Below are positions 1-8,866 of a stretch of 64,000 bases of DNA, one piece after another (the stretch's first letter is position 1; each line of letters begins with the position of its first letter). The notes under the pieces are model-generated. The model saw only the letters and a program-made list of their open reading frames with translations. It was not told where the DNA came from and did no database searches. Both the position numbers and the translations under genes were made by a program. Origin of the DNA: Sandaracinobacteroides saxicola (GTDB taxonomy: Bacteria; Pseudomonadota; Alphaproteobacteria; Sphingomonadales; Sphingomonadaceae); the NCBI RefSeq assembly GCF_014117445.1, contig NZ_CP059851.1:372001-436000 (forward strand), in the 5' to 3' direction.

Positions 1-1570
1 GGTCGATGCTTTCGGGCAGGCTGTGCAGGAGGACATGATCCTCCATCCGCTGCACGGCCGAAGGATCGGCGAACAATTGCCGCGCCCGTGCGCGCGACGC
101 GGGCATCGACCGGCGATAGACGCCCATCGATGTCGTGATCTCGACCAGCGCGCCGAACAGCGCCTCGTCGATGCTGTGGTGGCTGGCGGAGGCGCAATAG
201 CTTTTGACGGGCGCATCCTCGCGCGGATCGACGATCATGCCGAGGACGACCGGCACGGCAATGTCGCCGCTGAGGTCGAACAGCCGGATGTCGAAACCGG
301 CCGCGCGCGCGCGGGCGATCAGGGCTGCCGAACCCGGTTCGTCGACGCTGGCGGGATCGATCCCAACGGGCGGCAGGCGGCTGTACCAGGTGGCGAGATA
401 GGCATCGCGCTCGATGACCTCGTACAGGCCGGACACAGCCGCTTCCTCCAGGCTGCCGCCCAGCGCGCATCCGTTCGACGAATCGAAGACGAAACGATTG
501 AGCGGCCGCCCCGGCTGGTCGGTCAGGCCATAAAAGACCAGCTGCGCCGGGACCAGGCGCGGTGCGCCATCGGGCAGGGCATGGCCCCAGACCCAATCGA
601 AGGGCAGGTCCGCGTTCCAGCGTTGCAGGCGGAACCCCGGCTCGCTCTCCCGTGCCGGGTCGTGCAGGATGAAGCGCCGCGGGTCGACCACATGGTTGCC
701 GTGCGCGGCCCGCATCGCGGCATGGCTGCCGCGCTCGATGCGTTGCGCGCCGCGAGGGCGTTGCCCGACGTGGCGCTCGATCGCTTCCAATATGGCCACC
801 AGTTCGGAGGCCGCCCGCGTGCCGGCGCGGCCATAGCCCATTTCCACGCCGGCGCTGCCGGGCAGGCGCATTTCCGCCGCCGCCAGCGGCATCATGTCCG
901 ACCCCAGGTTGGCAAACACATGGTGCACGATCCCGCTCATCGGATCGACGAAGGCATCCCGAAGCGCGGTGAGACTCAGCCGCGGGTTTGCGGCGCGGCG
1001 GGCACCGGGGGGGCGGGGGCGGGGGGTCAGGCTCAGGGCGGCCGGGGCGCCGGTCGCCGCGGGTGGGGAGCAGCGATGACAGTCGGACAGCGGCAGGATG
1101 CGGTGGCGGCTGACGGTCAGGGTGTCGGTGGCGATACGCAGCAGGGTGTCGGAGGACCCAGCCGACACCGCGTGATGAAGCAGCGCGACCAGTGCATCGA
1201 AGGCGGGTGCGGGCAAGGGGCCGCCGGGCTCGGTCGCGCGCGCCGCCGGCGCATGGTCGGGACGACCGCTGTTCAGCGTGAGCCGTGCCTCGACACAGGC
1301 CGGGCAGATGGCGGCTGGTCCGTCGGCGGGCAGCAGCGGCCCGATGCGGATGCTGCCGGCCGTGACCGCCACCGGGATCAGCGTGATGCCGGCGGCCTTT
1401 GCGTGATCCTGCTGCCGGACGGCGGAGGCGGCGTCGGCACGCCGATCGTAAAGATAGAATTGAACCTCGGCCGCCTTGCCATGGGCCACCGAAGGCGTTG
1501 CAAAACCGGCGGCCAGACGCCTTGCGAGACCGTGGCAGGCGTCGTCGGCGAGGATCATGGCCGCGCTCAC
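1..1570 (-). CDS. YcaO-domain azoline cyclodehydratase with N-terminal zinc-Cys (C-like) region, 3' end outside window
   Basis: ATP-dependent cyclodehydratase expected to convert Cys/Ser of the precursor core to azolines. About 523 N-terminal residues are visible and there is no stop before the window edge. Residues 1-200 look like a truncated E1/C-domain with two CxxC motifs (ICPAC near 89-92 and DCHRC near 164-167) that would form the usual zinc tetrathiolate. The YcaO signature starts near residue 240 (GVEMGYGRAGTRAASE, then VAILEAIERH) and continues with SLEEAAVSGLYEVIERDAYL near 373-392, the glutamate-rich ATP/Mg site. The GTG at 1570 overlaps the stop of the upstream gene (GTGA). An in-frame ATG at 1558 is the alternative start. 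A C-plus-D protein beside a separate F protein fits the F-dependent cyclodehydratases of thiopeptide clusters. The family is certain; the exact product chemistry is inferred. Confidence 0.88.
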   Translation of the reverse strand, partial: MSAAMILADDACHGLARRLAAGFATPSVAHGKAAEVQFYLYDRRADAASAVRQQDHAKAAGITLIPVAVTAGSIRIGPLLPADGPAAICPACVEARLTLNSGRPDHAPAARATEPGGPLPAPAFDALVALLHHAVSAGSSDTLLRIATDTLTVSRHRILPLSDCHRCSPPAATGAPAALSLTPRPRPPGARRAANPRLSLTALRDAFVDPMSGIVHHVFANLGSDMMPLAAAEMRLPGSAGVEMGYGRAGTRAASELVAILEAIERHVGQRPRGAQRIERGSHAAMRAAHGNHVVDPRRFILHDPARESEPGFRLQRWNADLPFDWVWGHALPDGAPRLVPAQLVFYGLTDQPGRPLNRFVFDSSNGCALGGSLEEAAVSGLYEVIERDAYLATWYSRLPPVGIDPASVDEPGSAALIARARAAGFDIRLFDLSGDIAVPVVLGMIVDPREDAPVKSYCASASHHSIDEALFGALVEITTSMGVYRRSMPASRARARQLFADPSAVQRMEDHVLLHSLPESID

Positions 1571-3378
1571 CGCAGCATCCCCTGCGCATAGCCGCAGTGC
1601 ACCAGCGGCGGCAGGCCCAGTTCCTCCAGCTGCCGATAAAGCGGTTCGGCGACGAAGGGCGTCTGCCGCAACGCCCCGCGCCAGTCGGCGGCGGGCGGCG
1701 CGGACAGGGGTTCGACCGGATCGCCGGAGAGGTGCGGAACGCCGGCGAGCTGGAGCCGGCTGACGGCCTCGCCGAGCGCCTCCGTGATGGCCTCCACAAT
1801 ACCGCCGCCCACGCTGCGGGCCTGCGGCGCATCGCCCAGCCACAGCTCCGCGACGCGCGCCGGGCCCAGCGGCGACCAGTGGAGTCGCAGGCGTGCGGGA
1901 CGGGGATCGATCCAGCCCAGAAGGCGGGTCAGCAGGCGGATTTCCGGCGCGGCCAGGGCTTCATCCGGCAGCCAGGCGCTGACGGCGCTTTCGCGGAACA
2001 GGGGTGATGCCGCGAAGGCGGCGGTGCGGGCCGCGGCGCCACACGCCTCTGCATCCCAGCCCACGGCGATGGCGGCACCCGGCCGCATCAGCGGGTTCGC
2101 CAGCCGCGCCACCGCGGCGCGCAGCGCGCGCAATCCCGCCTGGCCGAAATCCACGCCCCAGCCGAATACCCGGGTCGAGGCCGACGCACCGGAGGCGCGC
2201 ACATCGATGGCGCAGTGCATCAGCGGCATCTGGCGCGCCTGCGGATCCTCAACTTGGCTCAGCGGGCCGAGCAGCGGATCGAACCAGGGGTCCAGCGCCA
2301 TCCTGATCGTCTCGTAGAGTTCGAGCGGCCGGTCGGGCGGCAGATCGTGACGGGGGGCGTGGACGAACGCGGGCGCGCCGCGGGATTGCGCCGGCACCCA
2401 CGCCGGCGCCACCACCGGCACCACGGCATGGCGCGCGCAGGTCAGCGCCGGGCTGACCACCAAGGCATGCGCCCGCCGCGCCTGATGATCGAAGCCGAAA
2501 AAGGCATGCAGGGCCGCCTGGGCGGCGACGCAGCCGAGCACCGACAGTGACGCCGGGCTGTGGTCCTGGCCACCCACCGGCGCCGGCGGCAGCCAGTGCA
2601 GCAGCGCGGCCACGCCCATGCCGTCCGGTTCCGGCGGCGGGGCGACGCAGGCGTGGCCGGCGAACAGGCCGGCGATCACGCCCGGCACGGCACGCTGGCG
2701 CAGCGTCGCCTCGATCGCCAGGGCCGTCTTGGCGCCCATCGTGTCCGCGACATGGAGGACAAGATCGCCGTCGGCGGGCGGCGCGTCGCCCGGCTGCTGT
2801 CGCAGAACCACGGCACAATCGGGGGCCGCGCGGTCGGTGGTGGCCCGCAGCACTTCGGCCGCCGTGATCAGCGACACGCCGCGCCAGTCGATGGCAAGCT
2901 CGGCACAGCCGCTCGCCGCCAGCGCGCCGGCGGCCGCCTTCAGGGCATAGCCGCTGCCGACGACCACCACCCGCGCCGCCCGCCAGCGTGTCGCCGCGTC
3001 GACCAGCGCGGGCCCATGCAGCCGGTCTTCGAGCAGCTTCATCAATTCGTCCAGGCCATCATGGCCGGTTCGTGTGCTAACCCAGCTCTCCTGCGGGTGC
3101 ACCGGCACCAGCATGTCGTGATCGATCAGCGATTGGGTGACATGCGTCAGCACCGTCCTCGCCGTCGCGGGCGCCGCCGCAAGGATGGCATCGAGCGGCC
3201 GGCCGCGGTCGATCATCGTCACGAAGCGTTCGATCAGCGGATACAGCCGCACGTCCGGCAGCAGGAAGGAGCGGTCGCCGGCCTCGAACCAGACCCCGCG
3301 ATCGACCAGCCCGAAATAGACATAGCTTTTCAGGCGGTGAGGGCCGGACGGCGGCACGGTTGCGGCTTGGCTGGCCAT
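1567..3378 (-). CDS. TOMM F protein: RRE leader-binding plus E1-like (ocin-ThiF-like) protein
   Basis: 603 residues. Residues about 15-95 (HRLKSYVYFGLVDRGVWFEA onward) have the look of a RiPP recognition element, which captures the precursor leader. Residues 134-330 form a ThiF/E1-like Rossmann region (ARVVVVGSGYALKAAAGALA), and 350-600 end in a region with a YcaO-like helix (GWGVDFGQAGLRALRAAVARL) but without the catalytic glutamates. There is no CxxC pair, so the zinc cysteines of the system sit on the downstream YcaO protein. It would recruit the precursor and activate the cyclodehydratase. The ATG at 3378 lies 5 nt past the dehydratase stop; a GTG at 3387 overlapping that stop is also possible. 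The stop overlaps the YcaO start by 4 nt, so translation is probably coupled. RRE and E1 assignments come from motif reading. Confidence 0.82.
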   Translation of the reverse strand: MASQAATVPPSGPHRLKSYVYFGLVDRGVWFEAGDRSFLLPDVRLYPLIERFVTMIDRGRPLDAILAAAPATARTVLTHVTQSLIDHDMLVPVHPQESWVSTRTGHDGLDELMKLLEDRLHGPALVDAATRWRAARVVVVGSGYALKAAAGALAASGCAELAIDWRGVSLITAAEVLRATTDRAAPDCAVVLRQQPGDAPPADGDLVLHVADTMGAKTALAIEATLRQRAVPGVIAGLFAGHACVAPPPEPDGMGVAALLHWLPPAPVGGQDHSPASLSVLGCVAAQAALHAFFGFDHQARRAHALVVSPALTCARHAVVPVVAPAWVPAQSRGAPAFVHAPRHDLPPDRPLELYETIRMALDPWFDPLLGPLSQVEDPQARQMPLMHCAIDVRASGASASTRVFGWGVDFGQAGLRALRAAVARLANPLMRPGAAIAVGWDAEACGAAARTAAFAASPLFRESAVSAWLPDEALAAPEIRLLTRLLGWIDPRPARLRLHWSPLGPARVAELWLGDAPQARSVGGGIVEAITEALGEAVSRLQLAGVPHLSGDPVEPLSAPPAADWRGALRQTPFVAEPLYRQLEELGLPPLVHCGYAQGMLR

Positions 3379-3383
3379 CGCGC

Positions 3384-6300
3384 TCACCCCGCCGCCTGCC
3401 ACAGCTGACGCCAGTCGCGCCCGGTGGTGCGCTCGATGGAACTGGCGGTCAGATGGCACAGCAGGAATTTCTGCGCCGGGGCGACATCGAGCAGCGGCAG
3501 CAGGCCATAGAAGAAATTGACCGTGGCGCGATAGGCGAGGAACGCGGGTGCCCGCTGGGCGGCGCGGCCCCGCTCGCTCTGCAGGAAAATCTCGGCGATG
3601 TCGGTGATCCGCCGTTCCTGCTCCGCCCGCAGCAGGTCGGCAGGCGCCTGCGGGCGCAGGCGTTCGGCAAGGTCGGCGTGAACGGTGGCGTCGGCGATCG
3701 CCGCATGATGGGCATCGACGACGGCCCGGTTCGCCGCGGCCGTGCGCGCCAGCAGCGGCAGCCACGCCGCGAGGATCCGCTGCGCCGCCGTGGGTCCGGC
3801 GCTGTCATGCTGCCGGTTGCGGATGGCCTGCGTGATGGCGTCGGCGCGCGCGCCGAGCATGGCATCCACCGCATCGAAGCGGCGGCGCGCGGCGCCCCCC
3901 ACATCATGCGCCGCGAAGAAATAGTCGGCGTGGGACCGGATCGACATGAAGCCCTGGGCCATGCCGCCCTCGCTGTAGCTGTCGGCGGTGGCTGCCAGCA
4001 TGCCGTGCAGGACCAGCAGGAACCTGTTGGGATCGGTCAGCTTCAGCTCGCGCAGGGCGAAGGCGATTTCCATGCTGCCGCTCAGCAGGTCGGCGCGCAC
4101 ATCGGCGAAGGCCGGATGGATGAGGGCGGTCGGGGCGCGCCACGGCACCAGACGGACGCTGTTGTCACGCCGCAGCGGCAGATAGGGGCCGGGTTCAAGC
4201 TCGAACATGCCCAACCGCTTCGACAACAGGTCATAGCCTTGCGGATCGGGCGCCGTATTGCTCGGGTTTGCCTTCAACCAGCCTTCCAGACGGTCGAGCG
4301 CCGCGGGAAACACCCGCGCATGCAAGGCGGAGGGTTCGCATTCCACCACCAGTTCGACATGCGGCCCGAATTTCCACCGCGGCATCGCCCAGGCGCGGCT
4401 GACGGCTTTATCGGCGCGCATCGCCGATAAAGTCGGCGCGATCGCGTCCGCCATCAGGCGGGTGCGGTCGGGGTCGAAATAGCCGACCTCGATGCGGAAC
4501 CACTGACGCGCCGGCGTCGGCACGGCGCGGGCGGGCCGCGTCAGCTCGAAATGCAGTTCCGCCACCCGCGGCTCGCCGCCGACCTGCACGATGCTGTCGC
4601 CGAAAGCGGGCAACAACTCGCTGATCGACAGTGTGAGCCGGCTGCGTTTCAGCATGTTCTGCAGCAGCCGGACGAAGCGCGGGCTCGCCAGGTCGACGAA
4701 GAAGGGCTTCATGTCCTTGAAGTTGACGGCACCCCAGTCGATTGCCTTGCCCTCCCCGGCGGAGGGCAGGGCGCGAACGAAGAAGCGCTGCGGCAGCCCC
4801 AGCCGGGTCTGCCAGCGCCGCGCTGCGCGATAGAAATCCAGCGGCGGCTGCGCGGCCTCGGGATATTCACCCGGACTGACCAGCCAGGTTTGGCGCAGCA
4901 GCAGGATATCGCCCAGCCGGATGCGCGGAACCCTGCTCACCGTCTCGCCGGCGGCCAGGCTGCGCGCCGCCAGCGCCTTGGTGATGGCAAGGCTCGGCCC
5001 TTCGGTGAAGGCAAGTGCCAGCACCCGGTGTAGTTGCGGCAGCAGGCCGGGGATCAGCAGACCCTGGTAATGCAGGTCGAAGGCGCGACCATTGCCGTCG
5101 CGGAAGCGCAGGCGGTGCAGGTCGGGATCGTGGAACAACCGCGTATCGGCGAGCGCGATGCGGTCGATGCCCGCATGGGAGGGCGGGAAGGGCGGCACGT
5201 CCAGCTCGCGGGACAGCAGCGGCGGGTGGCGATTGGCGTTGAAACCGAACACGCCCGGCAGCTCGACCGCCGCCGCCTCGGCCGCCGTGGCCAGATAATC
5301 GCGCGTGTCGGCCAGCGCGTCCTCGTCGGCAATCTCCAGAAAGCGCGACAGGATCGAACTACGCCCGCCGAACACCTGGTTCAGCACCAGCGTGTCGCGG
5401 CCATCGTAGCGCGCGACCTGCACAACATGGCTGTAGGAGGCGCTGCGGGCGCGAAGGGTCGGCGGCATCATGTCGACGATCGCCCGCAGCGTGTCGAGGT
5501 CGAGGTCGATGTCCTCCCCGTGCCGCAGCAGCGTTTCCAGATAATGGTCGAAGGCTGCCTTCGCGCGCAGCAGGCCGGCGGTGCAGGGGCCGGGTGGCGT
5601 GGTGCGTTCGCTGTCGAATGGGCGGTCCAGCACGCCCGGTGCGTAATGCGCGTCGAACTCCTCGAGGAAGGCGCGTGGATCGCCGCACTCGCCTCCTTCA
5701 CCGAAGCGGGCGACAAAGGCATCGACCATCCGCGAATGCAGCTCCTGATGGGGATCGAGCAGCAGCGACAGGTCCTGCAGCACGGACAGGGCGTCCGCAT
5801 GCGGTGCCAGCAGCGCGGACGACAGCGGGGTCTCCGGGGCACCGAGGTAGCAGTTTTCGTGAAAGGCCGGCCGAAACAGCGGGCTGTCCGTTTCCGCACC
5901 GGTCAGGGCGGCGACCGCCCGCACAGCGTTGCCGACGATGGCCGTGGCCGTGGCGTGCGCTTCCGCATCATCGCTGCATAGCGTCGCCAGCGCGGCGGCA
6001 ACCTGGTCGAACTGCGCCAGTAGCGCCGGCGCTTCGGGATGGCGCAGCTGCCCGATCAGCGCCGTGGCCGCAGCGAGCGGATCGTCCTGCTCGAACAGGC
6101 CGGCGTCCACCTGCAACAGGCCGATGTCGAACAACTGCCGCAGGAAACGGTCGATGCCCGGGGCCAGCGCCGGGGCGCGCTCGACCAGCGCCGCTGCCAG
6201 CGTCGACAAGGTCAATTCGCGCCCCTGTAGCAGCGATTCGACAAGGCGGATCGCGCCATTGTCATCCAGCTCGGCACGCGCCAGGCCGGCGCCCCAGGTG

Positions 6301-7175
6301 CGGCCGGAAACCTCGTTGCCCGGTGTGGCGCGATAGAAGGCGATCCGCCCCTGGATGCGCCCTGCCGAGGCATTGAAGCGCACGGGCAGGGTTTCGCGCA
6401 CCAGGTCGAAATCCGCCAGCAGAGGCGCGAGCAGGTGACGCATCAGCCCCGCCTTCACCGCCACCCGCCGCCGAAGCCCCGGCGGGAAGTGCAGGCCCGT
6501 GCCGCCGCTTTCTGCCCAGCGGCCGACGCCGATCACCGTGAAGGAGGACAGCGGGCTGGTCTTGGTCGAGGCGCGGGCATGATATTGCAGCAGCGAATCC
6601 TCGAAATTGCGGGTGGTCTTGGCATCCGCCGGCGTGCCGGCGACATGCCGGGCCAGCTTCGCCAGCAGGACAGGGTTGGCATAGCCCAAGGCGGCACGAA
6701 GATTGGATCCCGCCAGCAGAGACGGCAACGCCGGCACCCCATGGGCCATCTCGGCCTCGAAAGACCCGGCCAGCGCTTGCTCCGTCGCGTCGATGGCGAC
6801 GGAAAGCGCCACCAGCCGATCGAGGACGCCCAGCAGGTCGGCCGGGACATGACCGGCGAGCGCGGCGAGGTGTGCGGGCTTGGGCGCCTGTCCGTTGAAC
6901 AGCAGGCGCTTTGCGGCCAGCGCGGCGCGCGAGGCGTCGCGGTCAGCCAGCCCGGGGACCAGCCGTTCCAGTTCGGCGCAGGCGGCCGGCGCATCGGCAC
7001 CGAGCGCGGCACGCAGGCTGTCGGCATGGTGCCACAGCCGATCGGTTTCGCCAGTGCCCAGGGCATCGAGCGGGGCGGTCGGCTCCCCCGCGACCCGCAC
7101 CACGAACAGCGGGTGCAGATGGCAACCCGCCAGCATCATCGCGGACGGCACGCCGGCGGGCGAGGCCGCGGTCAT
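3384..7175 (-). CDS. Full-length LanB-type (thiopeptide-type) lantibiotic dehydratase with extended C-terminal domain
   Basis: 1263 residues. Expected to dehydrate core Ser residues to dehydroalanine by tRNA-dependent glutamylation and elimination. The glutamylation half (about 1-880) has the LanB motif TSPLSSFT at 206-213 and the NQVFGGRSSILSRF block near 599-612. From about 890 the thiopeptide-type/SpaB_C region begins (WFRIEVGYFDPDRTRLMADA, then WKFGPHVELVVE). Many thiopeptide clusters split these activities over two proteins; here they are fused as in nisin NisB. The C-terminal part is about 370 residues, longer than a usual SpaB_C domain (about 250-300). The open frame extends further upstream, but that part is antisense-like; the ATG at 7175 overlaps the permease stop (ATGA) and is the natural start. 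Dehydratase function is well supported; any extra C-terminal function is unknown. Confidence 0.9.
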   Translation of the reverse strand: MTAASPAGVPSAMMLAGCHLHPLFVVRVAGEPTAPLDALGTGETDRLWHHADSLRAALGADAPAACAELERLVPGLADRDASRAALAAKRLLFNGQAPKPAHLAALAGHVPADLLGVLDRLVALSVAIDATEQALAGSFEAEMAHGVPALPSLLAGSNLRAALGYANPVLLAKLARHVAGTPADAKTTRNFEDSLLQYHARASTKTSPLSSFTVIGVGRWAESGGTGLHFPPGLRRRVAVKAGLMRHLLAPLLADFDLVRETLPVRFNASAGRIQGRIAFYRATPGNEVSGRTWGAGLARAELDDNGAIRLVESLLQGRELTLSTLAAALVERAPALAPGIDRFLRQLFDIGLLQVDAGLFEQDDPLAAATALIGQLRHPEAPALLAQFDQVAAALATLCSDDAEAHATATAIVGNAVRAVAALTGAETDSPLFRPAFHENCYLGAPETPLSSALLAPHADALSVLQDLSLLLDPHQELHSRMVDAFVARFGEGGECGDPRAFLEEFDAHYAPGVLDRPFDSERTTPPGPCTAGLLRAKAAFDHYLETLLRHGEDIDLDLDTLRAIVDMMPPTLRARSASYSHVVQVARYDGRDTLVLNQVFGGRSSILSRFLEIADEDALADTRDYLATAAEAAAVELPGVFGFNANRHPPLLSRELDVPPFPPSHAGIDRIALADTRLFHDPDLHRLRFRDGNGRAFDLHYQGLLIPGLLPQLHRVLALAFTEGPSLAITKALAARSLAAGETVSRVPRIRLGDILLLRQTWLVSPGEYPEAAQPPLDFYRAARRWQTRLGLPQRFFVRALPSAGEGKAIDWGAVNFKDMKPFFVDLASPRFVRLLQNMLKRSRLTLSISELLPAFGDSIVQVGGEPRVAELHFELTRPARAVPTPARQWFRIEVGYFDPDRTRLMADAIAPTLSAMRADKAVSRAWAMPRWKFGPHVELVVECEPSALHARVFPAALDRLEGWLKANPSNTAPDPQGYDLLSKRLGMFELEPGPYLPLRRDNSVRLVPWRAPTALIHPAFADVRADLLSGSMEIAFALRELKLTDPNRFLLVLHGMLAATADSYSEGGMAQGFMSIRSHADYFFAAHDVGGAARRRFDAVDAMLGARADAITQAIRNRQHDSAGPTAAQRILAAWLPLLARTAAANRAVVDAHHAAIADATVHADLAERLRPQAPADLLRAEQERRITDIAEIFLQSERGRAAQRAPAFLAYRATVNFFYGLLPLLDVAPAQKFLLCHLTASSIERTTGRDWRQLWQAAG

Positions 7176-7927
7176 GCCACGCCCCGGCGGAACAGGTGGG
7201 CGGCAAGGCTGCCGGCGGCGGCGCCGATCACCACGAGGATGATCGAGGGCAACAGGGCGTCCGTCGTGAGGAAACGACCTTCCCAGCCCAGTCGCATCGC
7301 CTCCACCACATAGGTGAAGGGCAGGAGCTGCGCCGCCCACTGGGCAAAGCGCGGCATCGATTCCAGGGGCATGCCCGCGCCCGACAGCAGCAGCATGGGC
7401 TGGATCAGCAGCATGCCGGCGTTGAACGCCGCCGCCGGCTTGCTGAACAACGCCCCCAGCAGAAACCCGCAGGACAGCAGCGCGAAGGCGGCGAGCAGCG
7501 CGGGCAGCAGCAGGTTCGGCAGTGACGCGCGCGGCACCTGCCCGAACAGCACAAGGCCGGCGAACAGGATCAGCGCATAACCGACGGCGAACACCAGCAG
7601 CGTGCGCGCGATGGACGCCAGCCACAGCTCGACCGGCGTCGCCGGCGTGATCATCAGGCGCCGCAGCATCCCGGCGTCCTTGGCGATGGCGATGCCCGGC
7701 CCCAGGTTCAGGAAGGCGATGTTGAGCAGCACCGCGGCGGCAAAGCCCGGCGTGTAGCGGTCATAATAGCGGGCACCAGCTTCCGGGCTGTCGGTGGCGC
7801 CGAACATGGCCGCGAAGAAGACATAGAGCAGCAGCGGAAAGGCGAGCAGGAACCCCATCGCCATGCGATCGCGAAGGCACGCCTTCACGTCGAACAGGAG
7901 GAGGGCGGAAAGCCGGCCGGGGTTCAT
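7172..7927 (-). CDS. ABC-2 type transporter permease of the RiPP cluster
   Basis: 251-residue integral membrane protein with about six hydrophobic segments and the ABC-2 permease pattern (MNPGRLSALLLFDVKACLRD at the start, a central P-rich loop LLSGAGMPLESMP near 140-160, and an amphipathic segment before the last helix). It pairs with the ATPase encoded immediately upstream. Its ATG overlaps the ATPase stop (ATGA at 7924-7927), and its own stop overlaps the dehydratase start. Position between the precursor peptide and the maturation enzymes suggests export of the finished peptide or self-immunity. It has no peptidase domain, so leader removal must be done elsewhere. Confidence 0.86.
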   Translation of the reverse strand: MNPGRLSALLLFDVKACLRDRMAMGFLLAFPLLLYVFFAAMFGATDSPEAGARYYDRYTPGFAAAVLLNIAFLNLGPGIAIAKDAGMLRRLMITPATPVELWLASIARTLLVFAVGYALILFAGLVLFGQVPRASLPNLLLPALLAAFALLSCGFLLGALFSKPAAAFNAGMLLIQPMLLLSGAGMPLESMPRFAQWAAQLLPFTYVVEAMRLGWEGRFLTTDALLPSIILVVIGAAAGSLAAHLFRRGVA

Positions 7928-8775
7928 GCCGCTGCTCCCGTTATCGTGCCCTGGCCGACCAGCGTGGCGTAGGCCTCATCCAGACTCGCGGCACCACGCG
8001 CCGTGGCGACGACCGCGTCGACGCTGCCGGTGGCGACGAGGCGCCCGCGGGAGAGCATCAGCACGCTGGTGGCGAGCGAGCGCACTTCCTCCATATAATG
8101 GGTGCTGAACAGCAGCGTGCGACGGCCGCCGTCGTGCAGGCGGCGGATCAGTGCCCAGAAATCTTGGCGGGCGATGGGGTCGAGGCCGACGGTCGGCTCA
8201 TCCAGAATGACGAGGTCGGGATCGTTGATCACCGAAAGCGCCAGCGCGAGACGTTGCCGCTGGCCGCCCGAAAGGCCCGCGATGCGCCGGTCGACGAAGG
8301 CATCGAGCCCGAAATCGGCGATGAGGCTTTCAGGGCTGATGCCACCCGGCTCCAGCCTGGCGAACAGCCGCAGATAGTCGTGGGGGGTCATCTGGCCGTA
8401 GAAGCGGCTGTCCTGCAGCTGCGCGCCGATGCGCAGGGCGGTTGGGGCGGTTGGGCCGGCGCGGCCACCGCGCCGGTCGAGCAGCACCGAGCCGGCATCG
8501 GGGCGGCGAAGGCCCATGATCATTTCCAGGATGCTGGTCTTGCCGGCGCCATTGGGCCCAACCAGCGCGGCCATCTCGCCGCGGGGAACCGCGAACGAGA
8601 CGTCATCGAGCGCCATGGTGGTGCCATATCGCTTGACGACATGCAGGAACTGCACGGCCGCCGGGCTGGCCGAAACGGCGCGCCCCCGGGGGGCGGGATT
8701 GCGCCGGTCCGGCTGAACAGGGCCCCGGGGAGACGGCCGCACCGCATCTGCGATTGCCTGAGGTTCCACGGTCAT
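7924..8775 (-). CDS. ABC transporter ATP-binding protein of the RiPP cluster
   Basis: 283-residue ATPase driving the ABC-2 permease encoded next to it. It has Walker A GPNGAGKTS, signature LSGGQRQRLALALS, Walker B LVILDEP with catalytic Glu, and the switch His in STHYMEE. About 40 N-terminal residues precede the ABC domain and are rich in Pro and Arg. The ATG at 8775 was chosen because GGGAG sits about 8 nt upstream; the frame stays open further upstream but that stretch is Ala/Arg-rich and not ATPase-like. It is the first gene after the precursor and hairpin. DrrA-like daunorubicin/bacteriocin exporters have the same form. Substrate is inferred from context. Confidence 0.9.
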   Translation of the reverse strand: MTVEPQAIADAVRPSPRGPVQPDRRNPAPRGRAVSASPAAVQFLHVVKRYGTTMALDDVSFAVPRGEMAALVGPNGAGKTSILEMIMGLRRPDAGSVLLDRRGGRAGPTAPTALRIGAQLQDSRFYGQMTPHDYLRLFARLEPGGISPESLIADFGLDAFVDRRIAGLSGGQRQRLALALSVINDPDLVILDEPTVGLDPIARQDFWALIRRLHDGGRRTLLFSTHYMEEVRSLATSVLMLSRGRLVATGSVDAVVATARGAASLDEAYATLVGQGTITGAAA

Positions 8776-8820
8776 GATAGTCTCCCGAAGGCCGGACTGT
8801 GACGGGGTTGCTGTTCGGAA

Positions 8821-8854
8821 GGGCGCACCGGCCGTGGCTGCGGACGGTGCGCCC
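8821..8854 (-). terminator. Stem-loop between precursor gene and exporter operon
   Basis: A perfect 10-bp inverted repeat (GGGCGCACCG at 8821-8830 and CGGTGCGCCC at 8845-8854) with a 14-nt loop lies 12 nt after the precursor stop. In the direction of transcription it has no clear U-tract. It is more likely a partial terminator or a 3' stabilising structure, which lets the precursor mRNA outnumber the mRNA of the enzymes, as is common in RiPP operons. Confidence 0.55.
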
Positions 8855-8866
8855 GACATGATCGGC

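Noticed and set aside
23..1591. Open 522-residue frame on the plus strand
   Set aside because: It is antisense to the YcaO gene, Arg/Gly-rich and has no recognisable domain; high GC makes long shadow frames.
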